Assembly: GCF_002352765.1 (NCBI RefSeq)
Contig: NZ_KZ293963.1
Span: 3,560,559 to 3,624,558 of the forward strand
DNA from: Alteribacter populi
GTDB taxonomy: Bacteria > Bacillota > Bacilli > Bacillales > Salisediminibacteriaceae
Length of the DNA: 64,000 bases
Direction: 5' to 3'
The notes under the pieces: generated by a model
Seen by the model: only the letters and a program-made list of their open reading frames with translations
Databases searched by the model: none
What the model was told of the DNA's origin: nothing
Part shown: piece after piece, positions 34,606-42,559 of the stretch
Layout of the letters: every line of letters begins with the position of its first letter
Numbering within the stretch: position 1 is the stretch's first letter
Program-made: the position numbers and the translations under genes

Positions 34606-35520
34606 ATAATGAGTGATATTCAAAAAGGACATCTCTTTAATGTACTTTCAGTTTTTATGTTAGCGGTAGGACCACTATTGTCGAAATTTGGACTCCTGCA
34701 AATTTCTCCTTCTAAAGCAGCGTTAATAAATGTGGTAACAATTATAACTGCCTGTGTATTATTAGGCCTATTTACTAAGAATTATGTAAAATTTTATTTT
34801 GAAAAAAATATTATACTGTTAGCTGTATTTAACTCTTTAGGAATCATCTTTTTATTTCTAAGTATTAATTTACTTTCGCCAGTGGAGATTGGCTTTCTAG
34901 GAAGATTCTATACAGTGTTTGCTGTAATTTTATCCGTAATTATTTTGAATGATAAGTTATCTAGAAAAGAATTGTTTTTCATTACTTTTACTGTTCTTGG
35001 TACTTTTCTGTTTGTTGATACAGGTGGTGATTACACTAATAATTTAATGGGTAGTTTTTTTGCTCTTTTATATACATTCTTCTTTGCATTAACAAATATA
35101 TTTATTAAAAAAACGCTGTCTAAACAAAAGAGTTCTAACTCCATCATGTTCACTAACAATTGTATTTCGTTACTTTTTGTCATGATTTACACATTAATCA
35201 TGGGGGAACTTTTTGATGGAAATTATTCATTCGAAGGAATTGGATATCTAGTGTTATCAACACTTTTAGGGGGATTCCTTGGAACACTACTATTATACGA
35301 AGCATTAAAGTATTTACGATTTTCTATTGCTAATGTTACTAGAGCCTTTAGTCCATTGTTACTTACGGTTATTTCTTATCCCTTTTTCCCAATTGAGATA
35401 ACAGTTAAAAATACATTAGGTGCCATAATATTGATTATCTCCATTCTCTTGCTTTCCATGGGAAATAAGAAAGAAAATGCAAATGAAAAAATCACTGTAA
35501 CTTCTAAAAACACAGAATAA
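34606..35520 (+). CDS. DMT-superfamily (EamA) transporter
   Basis: A 304-residue protein with ten membrane segments in two EamA repeats (first repeat ending VLGTFLFVDTGGDY, second GSFFALLYTFFFALTNIF to IILIISILLLSMGN). It probably exports an amino acid, nucleotide or drug. ATG 34606 is used rather than GTG 34597, since GGATGGTGAT (from 34592) gives proper spacing only to the ATG. It is the only intact plus-strand gene of the island and pairs with the divergent SgrR-type regulator. Confidence 0.88.
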   Translation: MMSDIQKGHLFNVLSVFMLAVGPLLSKFGLLQISPSKAALINVVTIITACVLLGLFTKNYVKFYFEKNIILLAVFNSLGIIFLFLSINLLSPVEIGFLGRFYTVFAVILSVIILNDKLSRKELFFITFTVLGTFLFVDTGGDYTNNLMGSFFALLYTFFFALTNIFIKKTLSKQKSSNSIMFTNNCISLLFVMIYTLIMGELFDGNYSFEGIGYLVLSTLLGGFLGTLLLYEALKYLRFSIANVTRAFSPLLLTVISYPFFPIEITVKNTLGAIILIISILLLSMGNKKENANEKITVTSKNTE

Positions 35521-35560
35521 AAGGAAAATAAAAAGCTGCATTTGCAACTTCCTGGACCTT

Positions 35561-35580
35561 CAACTATTGCTCCCGTTTGT
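35561..35580 (+). repeat. Island repeat motif, site 6
   Basis: CAACTATTGCTCCCGTTTGT, followed by ATAAATAC. AAGCTGC and GCAACTT (35533-35550) form the same small upstream stem as at site 1. Lies between the EamA stop and a GNAT stop. Confidence 0.6.
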
Positions 35581-35605
35581 ATAAATACACTACTTCACAA
35601 TGGAA

Positions 35606-36145
35606 TTAGAATGGAACATCGTCTAATTTTATAGGGGTCTTTCTTCCTCGTTCCCAGTCCTTGCGAATAATCGCATAAATGAATGCATCTTCTACTGAAC
35701 CATCGTCATTTTCCCAAGACTCCCGTAGATAACCTTCTTTTTGAAAGTTACACTTATAAAAAATTTTTCTCATTGCATAATTATCGTGACGAGTATATGC
35801 CTCAATCCTGATTTTTTCATTTGAGTCTGAAAAAATATAATTAGTAGCCCATTTTACTGCTTGTTCTCCATATCCCTTGCCGCGTACCTCATTAGATAAC
35901 CTAACGTCGAATAATAAAGGCATTGTGTCAGAAATATCACTTATAATGATTAACCCTACCTTTTTCTTAGTTTCCTCTATCCAAAATGTTTCTTTATCAT
36001 CTTCATACCACCCAGTTTTATACCGCTTTATTATCTCCTCTTCTGAAGGCACAGGGTCAGCGTGAAAATTCCAATTATTTTTTGTATAAAGGTTTATTAG
36101 TTCACTTAATTCATTAGTTAGTTTTTTAAAAGTAAGATGTTCCAT
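35606..36145 (-). CDS. GNAT-family N-acetyltransferase
   Basis: A 179-residue protein with the acetyl-CoA site VRLSNEVRGKGYGEQAVKWA and the C-terminal RHDNYAMRKIFYKCNFQKEG of RimJ/L-like acetyltransferases. GGAGCAGGAG precedes the ATG. Substrate unknown. AT-rich codon use like the rest of the island; flanked by island motifs on both sides. Confidence 0.87.
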   Translation of the reverse strand: MEHLTFKKLTNELSELINLYTKNNWNFHADPVPSEEEIIKRYKTGWYEDDKETFWIEETKKKVGLIIISDISDTMPLLFDVRLSNEVRGKGYGEQAVKWATNYIFSDSNEKIRIEAYTRHDNYAMRKIFYKCNFQKEGYLRESWENDDGSVEDAFIYAIIRKDWERGRKTPIKLDDVPF

Positions 36146-36220
36146 AATCTCCTGCTCCTCATTTTTTATTAAAAAGTATTATTCTTTACATTCCTTCATT
36201 TTACGTTTTCAATTAACCTC

Positions 36221-36275
36221 CATGTTAGCACTACAAAAAGCAACAATGTTTTTTCCACTAGCGTTCTCCGTTAGT
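36221..36275 (+). repeat. Island repeat motif, site 7 (long form)
   Basis: The left half-site CATGTTAGCACTAC and right site CCACTAGCGTTCTCCGTTAG. The right core contains the stop codon of the DUF3953 gene (TTA at 36271-36273), so repeat and gene are joined exactly. Confidence 0.65.
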
Positions 36276-36504
36276 ACAAACCTTGAATCCAAACAATAAA
36301 AGTAAATAACGCAACAGTACTACATAGGTAACCCCAAAAGGATTTCTTTGCTCGTTGAAATTCAGCTAACCCCATCATTAGAAATGTGCCACTCATGAAG
36401 AACAGCATGTAGCTCGTGTATTTATCCGTTGAATTTAGCAACCCATATCCTGCAACAATAATAGTTAGTGCGGCAAAAATAGTTCCTAATATCTTAAAAA
36501 ACAC
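36271..36504 (-). CDS. DUF3953-family (YczI-like) small membrane protein
   Basis: A 77-residue protein with three hydrophobic segments. ILGTIFAALTIIVAGYGLL, YMLFFMSGTFLMMGLAEFQ and KSFWGYLCSTVALFTFIVW follow the DUF3953/YczI pattern. GTG start with TAGGGG about 12 bases upstream. Role unknown. A single gene between motifs 7 and 8. Confidence 0.78.
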   Translation of the reverse strand: MFFKILGTIFAALTIIVAGYGLLNSTDKYTSYMLFFMSGTFLMMGLAEFQRAKKSFWGYLCSTVALFTFIVWIQGLY

Positions 36505-36549
36505 TATTTAAAACCCCTAATTAGCTTATTTACGTCAATAAAACATGTT

Positions 36550-36570
36550 CAACCAAAGCACCCCGTTAGT
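36550..36570 (+). repeat. Island repeat motif, site 8
   Basis: AACCAAAGCACCCCGTTAGT, followed by GATACAAC; upstream of the DUF3953 gene start. Confidence 0.6.
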
Positions 36571-36644
36571 GATACAACAAACTATCAAAAACGTTTACGT
36601 TGGAATCTTCTACTTCTCTAGTAAATTGATTAGCCTTAACCTTA

Positions 36645-36824
36645 CTAGAAAAACATAGGGAGCATATAAAGTAATAATGTTGCAAATAAAACTGAAACAA
36701 ATATCAAAATGCAATTTATTACAAATTTCATTGGTGGCACACTTTTAGGATTATCTAACTTATCAAGTTTCTCGTTTATTCTTTTGAGTTCTTTTAGTAT
36801 CTCTTTATTTATTTCGTCTGACAC
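36645..36824 (-). CDS. Small membrane protein with N-terminal coiled coil, 59 aa
   Basis: GTG start with an excellent AGGGAGGGAT site. The first 28 residues are charged and helical (VSDEINKEILKELKRINEKL), then one membrane span (FVINCILIFVSVLFATLLLY) and a short end MLPMFF. Such one-span proteins with heptad-like N termini may oligomerise; no function is known. Bounded by island motifs 8 and 9. Confidence 0.65.
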   Translation of the reverse strand: MSDEINKEILKELKRINEKLDKLDNPKSVPPMKFVINCILIFVSVLFATLLLYMLPMFF

Positions 36825-36851
36825 AACTATCCCTCCCTATTTCTACTTCCC

Positions 36852-36908
36852 CCGTAGCAGAACCAACAGTGAAGCTTGCTTTGCTCCACTAATGCTTACC
36901 CTTTAGTT
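36852..36908 (+). repeat. Island repeat motif, site 9 (long form)
   Basis: The left half CCGTAGCAGAACC and right site CCACTAATGCTTACCCTTTAG then TTGA; upstream of the 59-residue gene. Confidence 0.65.
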
Positions 36909-37072
36909 GAAGAAATTTGATTCAGTCTATACCAGTTCATTTTCCTCATTACTTATAGCCGATTATCAATTTTCAGGATCTTTTCTAAAGAAAACACCAT
37001 TACACAAACTGCAATGATGTCTTCACACGTTTTCCAGGTTTAGGTCAATATTATTGTCCAGCACGGTCTATG

Positions 37073-37219
37073 TTAAAGCTGAAATAAAACCATATACAAT
37101 ACAAGAAAGCCAACACTTACTGCCCCAGAAATTATTGTCATGTTACGATGTTTCTTTTTTACTCCAATGGCGAGCGAAATAATTGAAGCAACTAAAAGCA
37201 GTGTTATGAATATTTTCAT
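37073..37219 (-). CDS. Small membrane protein, 48 aa
   Basis: MKIFITLLLVASIISLAIGV, then KKKHRN, then a second span ending YMVLFQL. The ribosome site CGGAGGTGAAAGGA directly before the ATG is among the best in the window, which is the main support. Two short membrane helices joined by a basic loop. Family unknown. Confidence 0.65.
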   Translation of the reverse strand: MKIFITLLLVASIISLAIGVKKKHRNMTIISGAVSVGFLVLYMVLFQL

Positions 37220-37248
37220 TCCTTTCACCTCCGAAATTTTAATTAACG

Positions 37249-37395
37249 CTAGTCTATCATAATAATATGCCGATTCATCAAATTCACATGCGGACTTATG
37301 GTAAATAACTTGCAGTCTGAATCCACGCTTCCCATCATCCCTGACTTATATCCATCTTTACCTTCTAACTGCTCACGTTCCTCTTTAGAAATGGC
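37249..37395 (-). pseudogene. Possible gene remnant
   Basis: A 48-codon open stretch (ISKEEREQLEGKDGYKSGMM, later CKLFTISPHVNLMNR) without a start codon or ribosome site, closed upstream by TGA. Protein-like composition only. The remaining bases 37396-37553 hold a terminator and island motif 10. Confidence 0.3.
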
Positions 37396-37450
37396 TCATA
37401 GTCACATATTAATAAAAATGAGTATCCCATTACCTCAGAAAATGAATAAA

Positions 37451-37478
37451 TCAAAAAAGCAGAAATCTGCTTTTTTGA
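37451..37478. terminator. Bidirectional terminator
   Basis: Perfect 12-bp arms TCAAAAAAGCAG and CTGCTTTTTTGA around AAAT; ends the minus-strand GNAT transcript. Confidence 0.85.
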
Positions 37479-37490
37479 TCTTTTCTTCTT

Positions 37491-37510
37491 CGACTAACGC
37501 TACCCTTTAG
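37491..37510 (+). repeat. Island repeat motif, site 10
   Basis: CGACTAACGCTACCCTTTAG, followed by CACGGGAGCAACGACAGC; between the GNAT stop and its terminator. Confidence 0.65.
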
Positions 37511-37553
37511 CACGGGAGCAACGACAGCTTTTTTAGCTAAAGATTAAGTTATT

Positions 37554-38015
37554 TTACAACAATAAATTCAAAATGAACTGTTCACCAATAGGACCGTTTT
37601 TTCTCTTTCCTGTATCTGTAAAACCTACTCTTGAGTACAGTCGCTGAGCAGGAATATTTTTATGATTAACAGCTAATACAATTTCGTGACAGTCAGGAAA
37701 TTCAGATTTAACAAAATTACTCAGTATGAGCATAGCTTGTTTAGCATATCCTTTTCCTTGCCTTGCATAGTTAACAGATAATGCAGTTAACAACATGGCA
37801 TTGGGATTATCTGAATACTCCTTTACACGTTCAGTTTTATGTAATAAAAAGAAACCTACAGGTTCTTTCTCATCTAATATAACAATTCGTTTTTCCCCTT
37901 CTCTCTCCTCTAAAATCTTGCTTGGTAATGCTGTGAATTGTGCTTGTTCTTCAGGAAGCTCAAAAGAATTTAATTCCTCTAAATATTCATTTGAAATATG
38001 TTTTAACTTAACCAT
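37554..38015 (-). CDS. GNAT-family N-acetyltransferase
   Basis: A 153-residue acetyltransferase. The central strand LLTALSVNYARQGKGYAKQA carries the pyrophosphate-binding RQGKGYA, and AVNHKNIPAQRLYSRVGF follows. The N-terminal EEQAQFTALPSKILE is found in a Bacillus subgroup of unknown substrate. GGAGGAATACCGATT precedes the ATG. Confidence 0.87.
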   Translation of the reverse strand: MVKLKHISNEYLEELNSFELPEEQAQFTALPSKILEEREGEKRIVILDEKEPVGFFLLHKTERVKEYSDNPNAMLLTALSVNYARQGKGYAKQAMLILSNFVKSEFPDCHEIVLAVNHKNIPAQRLYSRVGFTDTGKRKNGPIGEQFILNLLL

Positions 38016-38154
38016 AATCGGTATTCCTCCAGTTTTTTCTGAATATTAACATAAAGGAACGTATATTCGAATTCTCTATATTTCAGTCTCTACGTGAAAA
38101 AAGCTGTTCAACGATCCAGTTGTCTTCTTAAACTCTTCTCTTCATAGTGTAACA

Positions 38155-38835
38155 TCAATTTTCAAATAACTGTTTCACTAAAGGGATATATATCCACTTT
38201 TTAAAGTATTTACGGTAAAGCTCTCTTCTCATCGTTCCACTAAGTTGTGCATAAATCCTCGTAGTTTCGCTTATTTCATGTTCTAATAGATTTTGAATGA
38301 CTTCTAATGGCGCACCATTATTCATCAGATGAGTCGCATAACTGAGTCTTAATTGGTGGGGGTGTATGCTTTTATTGATTCCGCTCTGCTTGAAATACGT
38401 TTTATAATATATCTCATTTGTGCGATGCTCAACCGATGAGGATCTCGTTTCGTAACAAACAATGCTCGATTGGAATCACTGCGTTCTTGAAGATATCGTC
38501 TTAACCATATTTCACAACGATTATTAAAATAGACTACACGTTCTTTATCACCTTTGCCGGTTACGATGGCAGACCGATTTTCGAGACTTACACTCTCTTT
38601 ATCTAGTAGAACCATTTCACCAATACGACAACCTGTTGAATACATAAACTCAAATAGTGCATTTTCAAAAGAACAGATACAACCTTCACGTAAGTATTCC
38701 ATCTCTTTTTCAGTAAGGAATTTTCGTATACGCAAAGAGGGTCTACTCTTTTTCATGGTGAGAATCTGCAAGGAAATAACGCTCCTTTTGCCAAAGGTAA
38801 TCGCACTCTTTAATCAATTGAATAATACTGTTCAT
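38155..38835 (-). pseudogene. Broken tyrosine recombinase (integrase) with intact catalytic region in two frames
   Basis: Three pieces in different frames. An N-terminal stub from ATG 38835 (MNSIIQLIKECDYLWQKERY) ends in TAG. A middle part (38349-38771) has FMYSTGCRIGEMVLLDKESV and GKGDKERVVYF, the first catalytic Arg and Lys. A C-terminal part has HPHQLRLSYATHL, LLEHEISETTRIYAQ and MRRELYRKYFKKW, with the His-x-x-Arg, His and Tyr of the active site. The core-binding domain between stub and middle part is missing. It cannot make a working enzyme without restoration of two frames. Confidence 0.8.
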
Positions 38836-39407
38836 TCTAATGGATTTTTCTTTTCACTTGGGTAATCAATTGAGTTGGCTATTTCAACTAACATTTCAGG
38901 ACTGACCTTTTCTGAAATTCTTTTAGGAATATTAAGTATATATTGCCAATTATCTCTTTCAAAGACGAGGGCTTCGAATGATTCCGAAACGCTAATAAAC
39001 TTTGCCTTATCTCCGTTTTTTAATTTGAATTGTTCTACAATCCGATTATCTTTGATTGGAATTTTATGTTCAATAGGGCGAACAAAAATAAAATAATGAT
39101 TTTCTGGTGACTTATCATTGATAAACTCCAATTCAAGGTGGCCGTTTGTGTCACCATCTGCATCAGTAAACCTTCCGAAATGATGTGTAAAGTTTAAAGG
39201 TGGAAGCCTAAGCGGTAGTTTTAAGTCTTGTTTGAAATGATTTTCAAATTCTTTAACAGCACCTTCAACTGTTTTATAACCAATTTCAGGATATATCTCT
39301 TCAAAAGGTCGAGACTCGCTAATTGTATTTGCAGAAATTGTTTCATTGTTTACCCCACAAATAAGGGTACTAAAAATCAGCAACATTAGAAAAATATTCT
39401 TAGCCAA
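38832..39407 (-). CDS. Exported protein of unknown function, 191 aa
   Basis: A TTG start after AGGGTGATG and a signal peptide (MAKNIFLMLLIFSTLICGVN). Cys17 is preceded by TLI rather than a normal lipobox, so it is probably secreted and not lipidated. The mature part has PEIGYKTVEGAVKEFENHFK, LPLRLPPLNFTHHFGRF and a late FERDNWQYILNIPKR; it may be related to anti-sigma-type DUF4367 domains, but that is weak. It overlaps the integrase stub by four bases. Confidence 0.6.
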   Translation of the reverse strand: MAKNIFLMLLIFSTLICGVNNETISANTISESRPFEEIYPEIGYKTVEGAVKEFENHFKQDLKLPLRLPPLNFTHHFGRFTDADGDTNGHLELEFINDKSPENHYFIFVRPIEHKIPIKDNRIVEQFKLKNGDKAKFISVSESFEALVFERDNWQYILNIPKRISEKVSPEMLVEIANSIDYPSEKKNPLE

Positions 39408-39516
39408 TTTACATCACCCTAACTGTATTTGGGTATTACCTTAACCTGTAAATTAACAAATATTCATTTTTCGCTATCCTCCCCAATACTTCAACAAGAG
39501 CAGCGACTGTCTTTTA

Positions 39517-39540
39517 TGCTATCGCACACCGTTAATTTAA
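39517..39540 (+). repeat. Island repeat motif, site 11
   Basis: TGCTATCGCACACCGTTAAT then TTAA, preceded by AACAAGAGCAGCGAC; between the 59-residue gene stop and the exported protein start. Confidence 0.55.
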
Positions 39541-39550
39541 GTACACTTCT

Positions 39551-39730
39551 TCACGTTTTACTAGGAAAAAATAGCTTATATCCTATCAAACCACCAACTA
39601 AAGCCGATAATCCAGAAATTATAACATTGGTAATTAAGCTTGTTTTAGGAATAAAATACTCAGATAATAAAACAACAATTCCAACAAATAGACCTGTAAA
39701 CAAAGCTATTCTTATACTTCCATTTTTCAA
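39551..39730 (-). CDS. Small two-span membrane protein, 59 aa
   Basis: Start taken at TTG 39730 because GGAGGTGGC lies just upstream; the longer in-frame ATG has no such site. The product LKNGSIRIALFTGLFVGIVV then IPKTSLITNVIISGLSALVG and GYKLFFPSKT has two hydrophobic helices. Unknown family. Last gene of the island before dgkB. Confidence 0.6.
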   Translation of the reverse strand: MKNGSIRIALFTGLFVGIVVLLSEYFIPKTSLITNVIISGLSALVGGLIGYKLFFPSKT

Positions 39731-40324
39731 AATAGCCACCTCCAATATAAGACATAAAACTATAAGAATTGATTTCACTAGGTATTATTTTTTACGACTA
39801 AATTCCCTTGAAAGTTTCGCATTCTAATTAAAGCAATCTCCCCATTACTTTAAGTGGTTTTCTTCACAATCTCTACATCTTTCTTATATCTATTTTAACA
39901 TAAATATCCAAATCCTTTTCTTTCACATAGGAAATAATACCAAAATCACAAAGCTGAATTAAATATTTTCACCCATGTGAATAGGGGGGGGGAATTATTA
40001 TGTGATTTTGCTGTTATCTTTAGAGAAAGTCTGAAGTCACAACGAAAACGCATGTGATTTTCGTTGTGAAAATCCATGCGTTTTAGCTTGCTGATAGATA
40101 TGTTTGCACCTCTGATGTAAACCCGTTAGTCATAGAATGGAGGGGGTTTTTAATCATTTTTTCGAATGGAAAATAATACGATAAACTATGCTCAAGCAGA
40201 GAGTAGCTTTTTAGTATTCGCTAGGGACATGATGCGTAAGTGTCGTTCATTCTCTTTCCACATCAACCATGCTATACTTGTCATGTAAAAGAGTGGTAAC
40301 CTCTAGAAGGTGGAGGAGTTAGCT
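39731..40324. other. Gene-free right border of the island
   Basis: About 590 bases without a supported gene. It includes a diverged island motif (39824-39854), a run of nine G (about 39984-39992), AAAATCACA and TGTGATTTT as distant inverted arms, the hairpin pair at 40038-40084 and a CCCGTTAGT at 40122-40130. From there the base composition returns to that of the core genome. Confidence 0.6.
40038..40084. promoter_or_regulatory. Two overlapping, mutually exclusive hairpins
   Basis: CACAACGAAAA (40038-40048) pairs with TTTTCGTTGTG (40058-40068). AAAACGCATG (40045-40054) pairs with CATGCGTTTT (40075-40084). They share bases 40045-40048 and interlock, so only one can form fully. It could be a switch or simply nested terminators. 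Confidence 0.45.
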
Positions 40325-41239
40325 ATGAAAAAAGCGAGACTAATATACAACCCCTCCTCGGGAAGGGAAAATTTAAAAAGGCAGATTCCGTATATACTCG
40401 AGCGCCTTGAGAAAGCGGGGTTTGAAGCTTCTACTCATGCGACGACCGGAAAAGATTGTGCCAAGCGTGCCGCGGCATTAGCGTCTGAGCGGGAGTTTGA
40501 CCTGGTAATTGCGGGGGGCGGAGACGGAACGATCAATGAAGTTGTCAATGGGCTCGCAGAAAAAGAGCATCGCCCTATGTTAGGACTTATTCCAGCAGGG
40601 ACGACCAATGATTTTGCCCGGGCACTGCAAATTCCGCGAGATATTGAAGGCGCCTGTGATATTCTTTGTGACGGAAATACGAAGGCTATTGATATTGGTA
40701 AAATAAAGGACCAGTATTTTATAAATATTGCCGGTGGCGGGACGTTAACTGAATTGACGTATGAAGTACCAAGCAGGTTAAAGACGATGATGGGGCAGCT
40801 TGCTTATTATGTAAAAGGGTTCGAAAAACTGCCAAGAATCCGGCCAACACATGTAACCATTGAATATGACGGAAAATGGTTTGAAGGAGAAATCATGCTG
40901 TTTCTCGTTTCAAACACGAATTCTGTAGGTGGATTTGAAAAGCTCGCACCGAAAGCTTATATTAATGATGGCTTATTTGACTTGCTCATTTTGAAAAAAA
41001 CCAACTTAGCAGATGTGGTCCGTCTAACTGGCGCAGCAATGCGAGGCGAACATACCAATGATGAAAAGATCATTTACGTCCAGGCAAATCGCATAAAAAT
41101 CCATTCTCAAACAGACATGCAATTAAACTTGGATGGAGAATACGGTGGGAAGCTTCCAGGAGAATTTGTAAACTTGCATTGCCATTTTGACATGCTCGTT
41201 CCAGATATTGCGCTTTCTAATTTTCAGGATCTATATTAA
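40325..41239 (+). CDS. dgkB: Diacylglycerol kinase DgkB (YerQ)
   Basis: A soluble lipid kinase that phosphorylates diacylglycerol to phosphatidic acid, returning the DAG left by lipoteichoic acid synthesis to phospholipid synthesis. A DAGK_cat fold with ARLIYNPSSGRE, the ATP loop VIAGGGDGTINEVVNG and LIPAGTTNDFARALQIP, and the C-terminal INIAGGGTLTELTYEVP and DGLFDLLILKK. ATG 40325 follows GGTGGAGGAG; GTG 40310 lies in that site. 304 residues, the family's usual length. Followed by a terminator; in B. subtilis it lies directly after the gat region. Confidence 0.95.
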   Translation: MKKARLIYNPSSGRENLKRQIPYILERLEKAGFEASTHATTGKDCAKRAAALASEREFDLVIAGGGDGTINEVVNGLAEKEHRPMLGLIPAGTTNDFARALQIPRDIEGACDILCDGNTKAIDIGKIKDQYFINIAGGGTLTELTYEVPSRLKTMMGQLAYYVKGFEKLPRIRPTHVTIEYDGKWFEGEIMLFLVSNTNSVGGFEKLAPKAYINDGLFDLLILKKTNLADVVRLTGAAMRGEHTNDEKIIYVQANRIKIHSQTDMQLNLDGEYGGKLPGEFVNLHCHFDMLVPDIALSNFQDLY

Positions 41240-41274
41240 AAAAGCTTGGGGGAAATTTCCCTCAAGCTTTTTTA
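41238..41274. terminator. Terminator after dgkB
   Basis: AAAAAAGCTTG and CAAGCTTTTTT plus inner GGGAAA/TTTCCC give a long, almost perfect stem usable from both sides. Confidence 0.88.
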
Positions 41275-41290
41275 TGTCTTACTGCATCTA

Positions 41291-41473
41291 TTAACGATTT
41301 TTATCCTGTTGTTGATCGCTTGGAGTGTTTTCTAATTTTTTCATTTCTAAATCTAACTTTTTGTGTTCTAATTCTATTTTCTTCGTTTTTAATTCGTAAC
41401 TTTTTTTCTTATCGTATCCGTAATATAGAAGAGAGAATCCGACAATAATTGTAATGAATAACCAAAAATCCAA
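41291..41473 (-). CDS. Small one-span membrane protein with charged coiled-coil tail, 60 aa
   Basis: TTG 41473 is chosen because GGAGGTGG sits four bases before it. One N-terminal span (DFWLFITIIVGFSLLYYGYD) is followed by about 38 very charged residues (KTKKIELEHKKLDLEMKKLE). The architecture resembles small stress or sporulation-related membrane peptides; no function assigned. It converges on dgkB. Confidence 0.65.
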   Translation of the reverse strand: MDFWLFITIIVGFSLLYYGYDKKKSYELKTKKIELEHKKLDLEMKKLENTPSDQQQDKNR

Positions 41474-41542
41474 ATTACCCACCTCCATGATTATAGTACT
41501 CTTATTGAGGGTAAAATTGAATGGTGCTCCGCGCAAGTTTTC

Positions 41543-42453
41543 TTATTTAAGCCCTTCAATCCTGCCGTAATCGGCGAGGGCTTTTAACGTTTTTACCGTC
41601 AACTCACCTTGCCATTCTTTTTCCACTTTTGACTTCCAAATGTTTTCATATTGTGACCAAGCCCAAAACGGAGACCATGAACCATCTTCGTTTTGATGCT
41701 CAATTTCATGATCGAGATTTTTCAAAACGACATCTTCAAGAATATGAGCACACGGAGATTCTGGGTGCGGGGCAAACCAAAGCGGTTTTGCACAATATCC
41801 GTCCCATAGTTGAGGGTCTAGAGTCACGACCTCTCTTATTTGAGGTTTAAGCGTCTCCAAAATTTGATTCTTCCCGGGCTCGGGCATCATTTCAGCTAAC
41901 CGTAAATAGCAAAGAGCCTCATGCATTTCCAACGGTTTATTTTTACTATCCAAGAAAGAAAAAGCTTGATCATGCAAATGAGGGAAGGGGTTGTCTGTTA
42001 TTACTTGAGGATAGCAATGAAAATATCCAACGATTTCCGCACCCGGATTGGCTTCAAAAGTCGTTGCTTGCGTGTCAAAGTGCCACCAATCAGCGTGAGG
42101 CTCTTCGTTCATCGTTTCTAATTTCAACGGCCAGAACCCATAGGTTGAATAAACGTCGTTCAAATAGCTCATCGCGTTTTGAATAAATGGATGATTCCAT
42201 GGAGCACGCACTGCCCGGGCATACTGAAGGGCAACGGAAGTCGCGATTGGACTCGATTTTTTCATTCAGATATCCGGTTCCATTCCGTGACCGACGCCGC
42301 CATCGTCGTTTTGGTAAGGGATAAGGCTTCTAAAACCGCTTCAGGAGAACCATTGTCAAAATAAAACTCAAACAAACGCTGGTCAACAAGACGGGCATGA
42401 CGATTTATAAATTCTACAGCTAGTCGAAAATGATAGAGGGATAATGTTTTCAT
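41543..42453 (-). pseudogene. Prenyltransferase/terpenoid-cyclase-like toroid protein, broken by two lesions
   Basis: The N-terminal part from ATG 42453 (MKTLSLYHFRLAVEFINRHA) runs in one frame to about 42318. A missing T then shifts the frame, and the correct continuation is YQNDDGGVGHGMEPDI followed by TGA at the place of an expected Trp codon, then MKKSSPIATSVALQY onward in frame to the stop at 41543. The QNDDGGxGxGxEPD segment is the helical-toroid signature seen in squalene/prenyltransferase-like proteins. AAGGAGAG precedes the ATG. The C-terminal 240 codons remain open and could be expressed alone from the ATG at 42265. Confidence 0.75.
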
Positions 42454-42559
42454 AGCGTCTCTCTCCTTAGATAAATAAGCTCTCATCCGATTGTACCATA
42501 TTTTGGTTATTTTAGTATTGAGTTGTGGAAAATTGCAGTTTTCTATTTCTTTCTCCCAG

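Noticed and set aside
38554..38865. Plus-strand frame of 103 codons
   Set aside because: Antisense to the recombinase remnant, whose catalytic motifs are unmistakable.
29445..39540. Classical integron attC sites
   Set aside because: The motif contains GTTAG but not the GTTRRRY/RYYYAAC cores, and no IntI-type recombinase was seen. Only a cassette-like arrangement is claimed.
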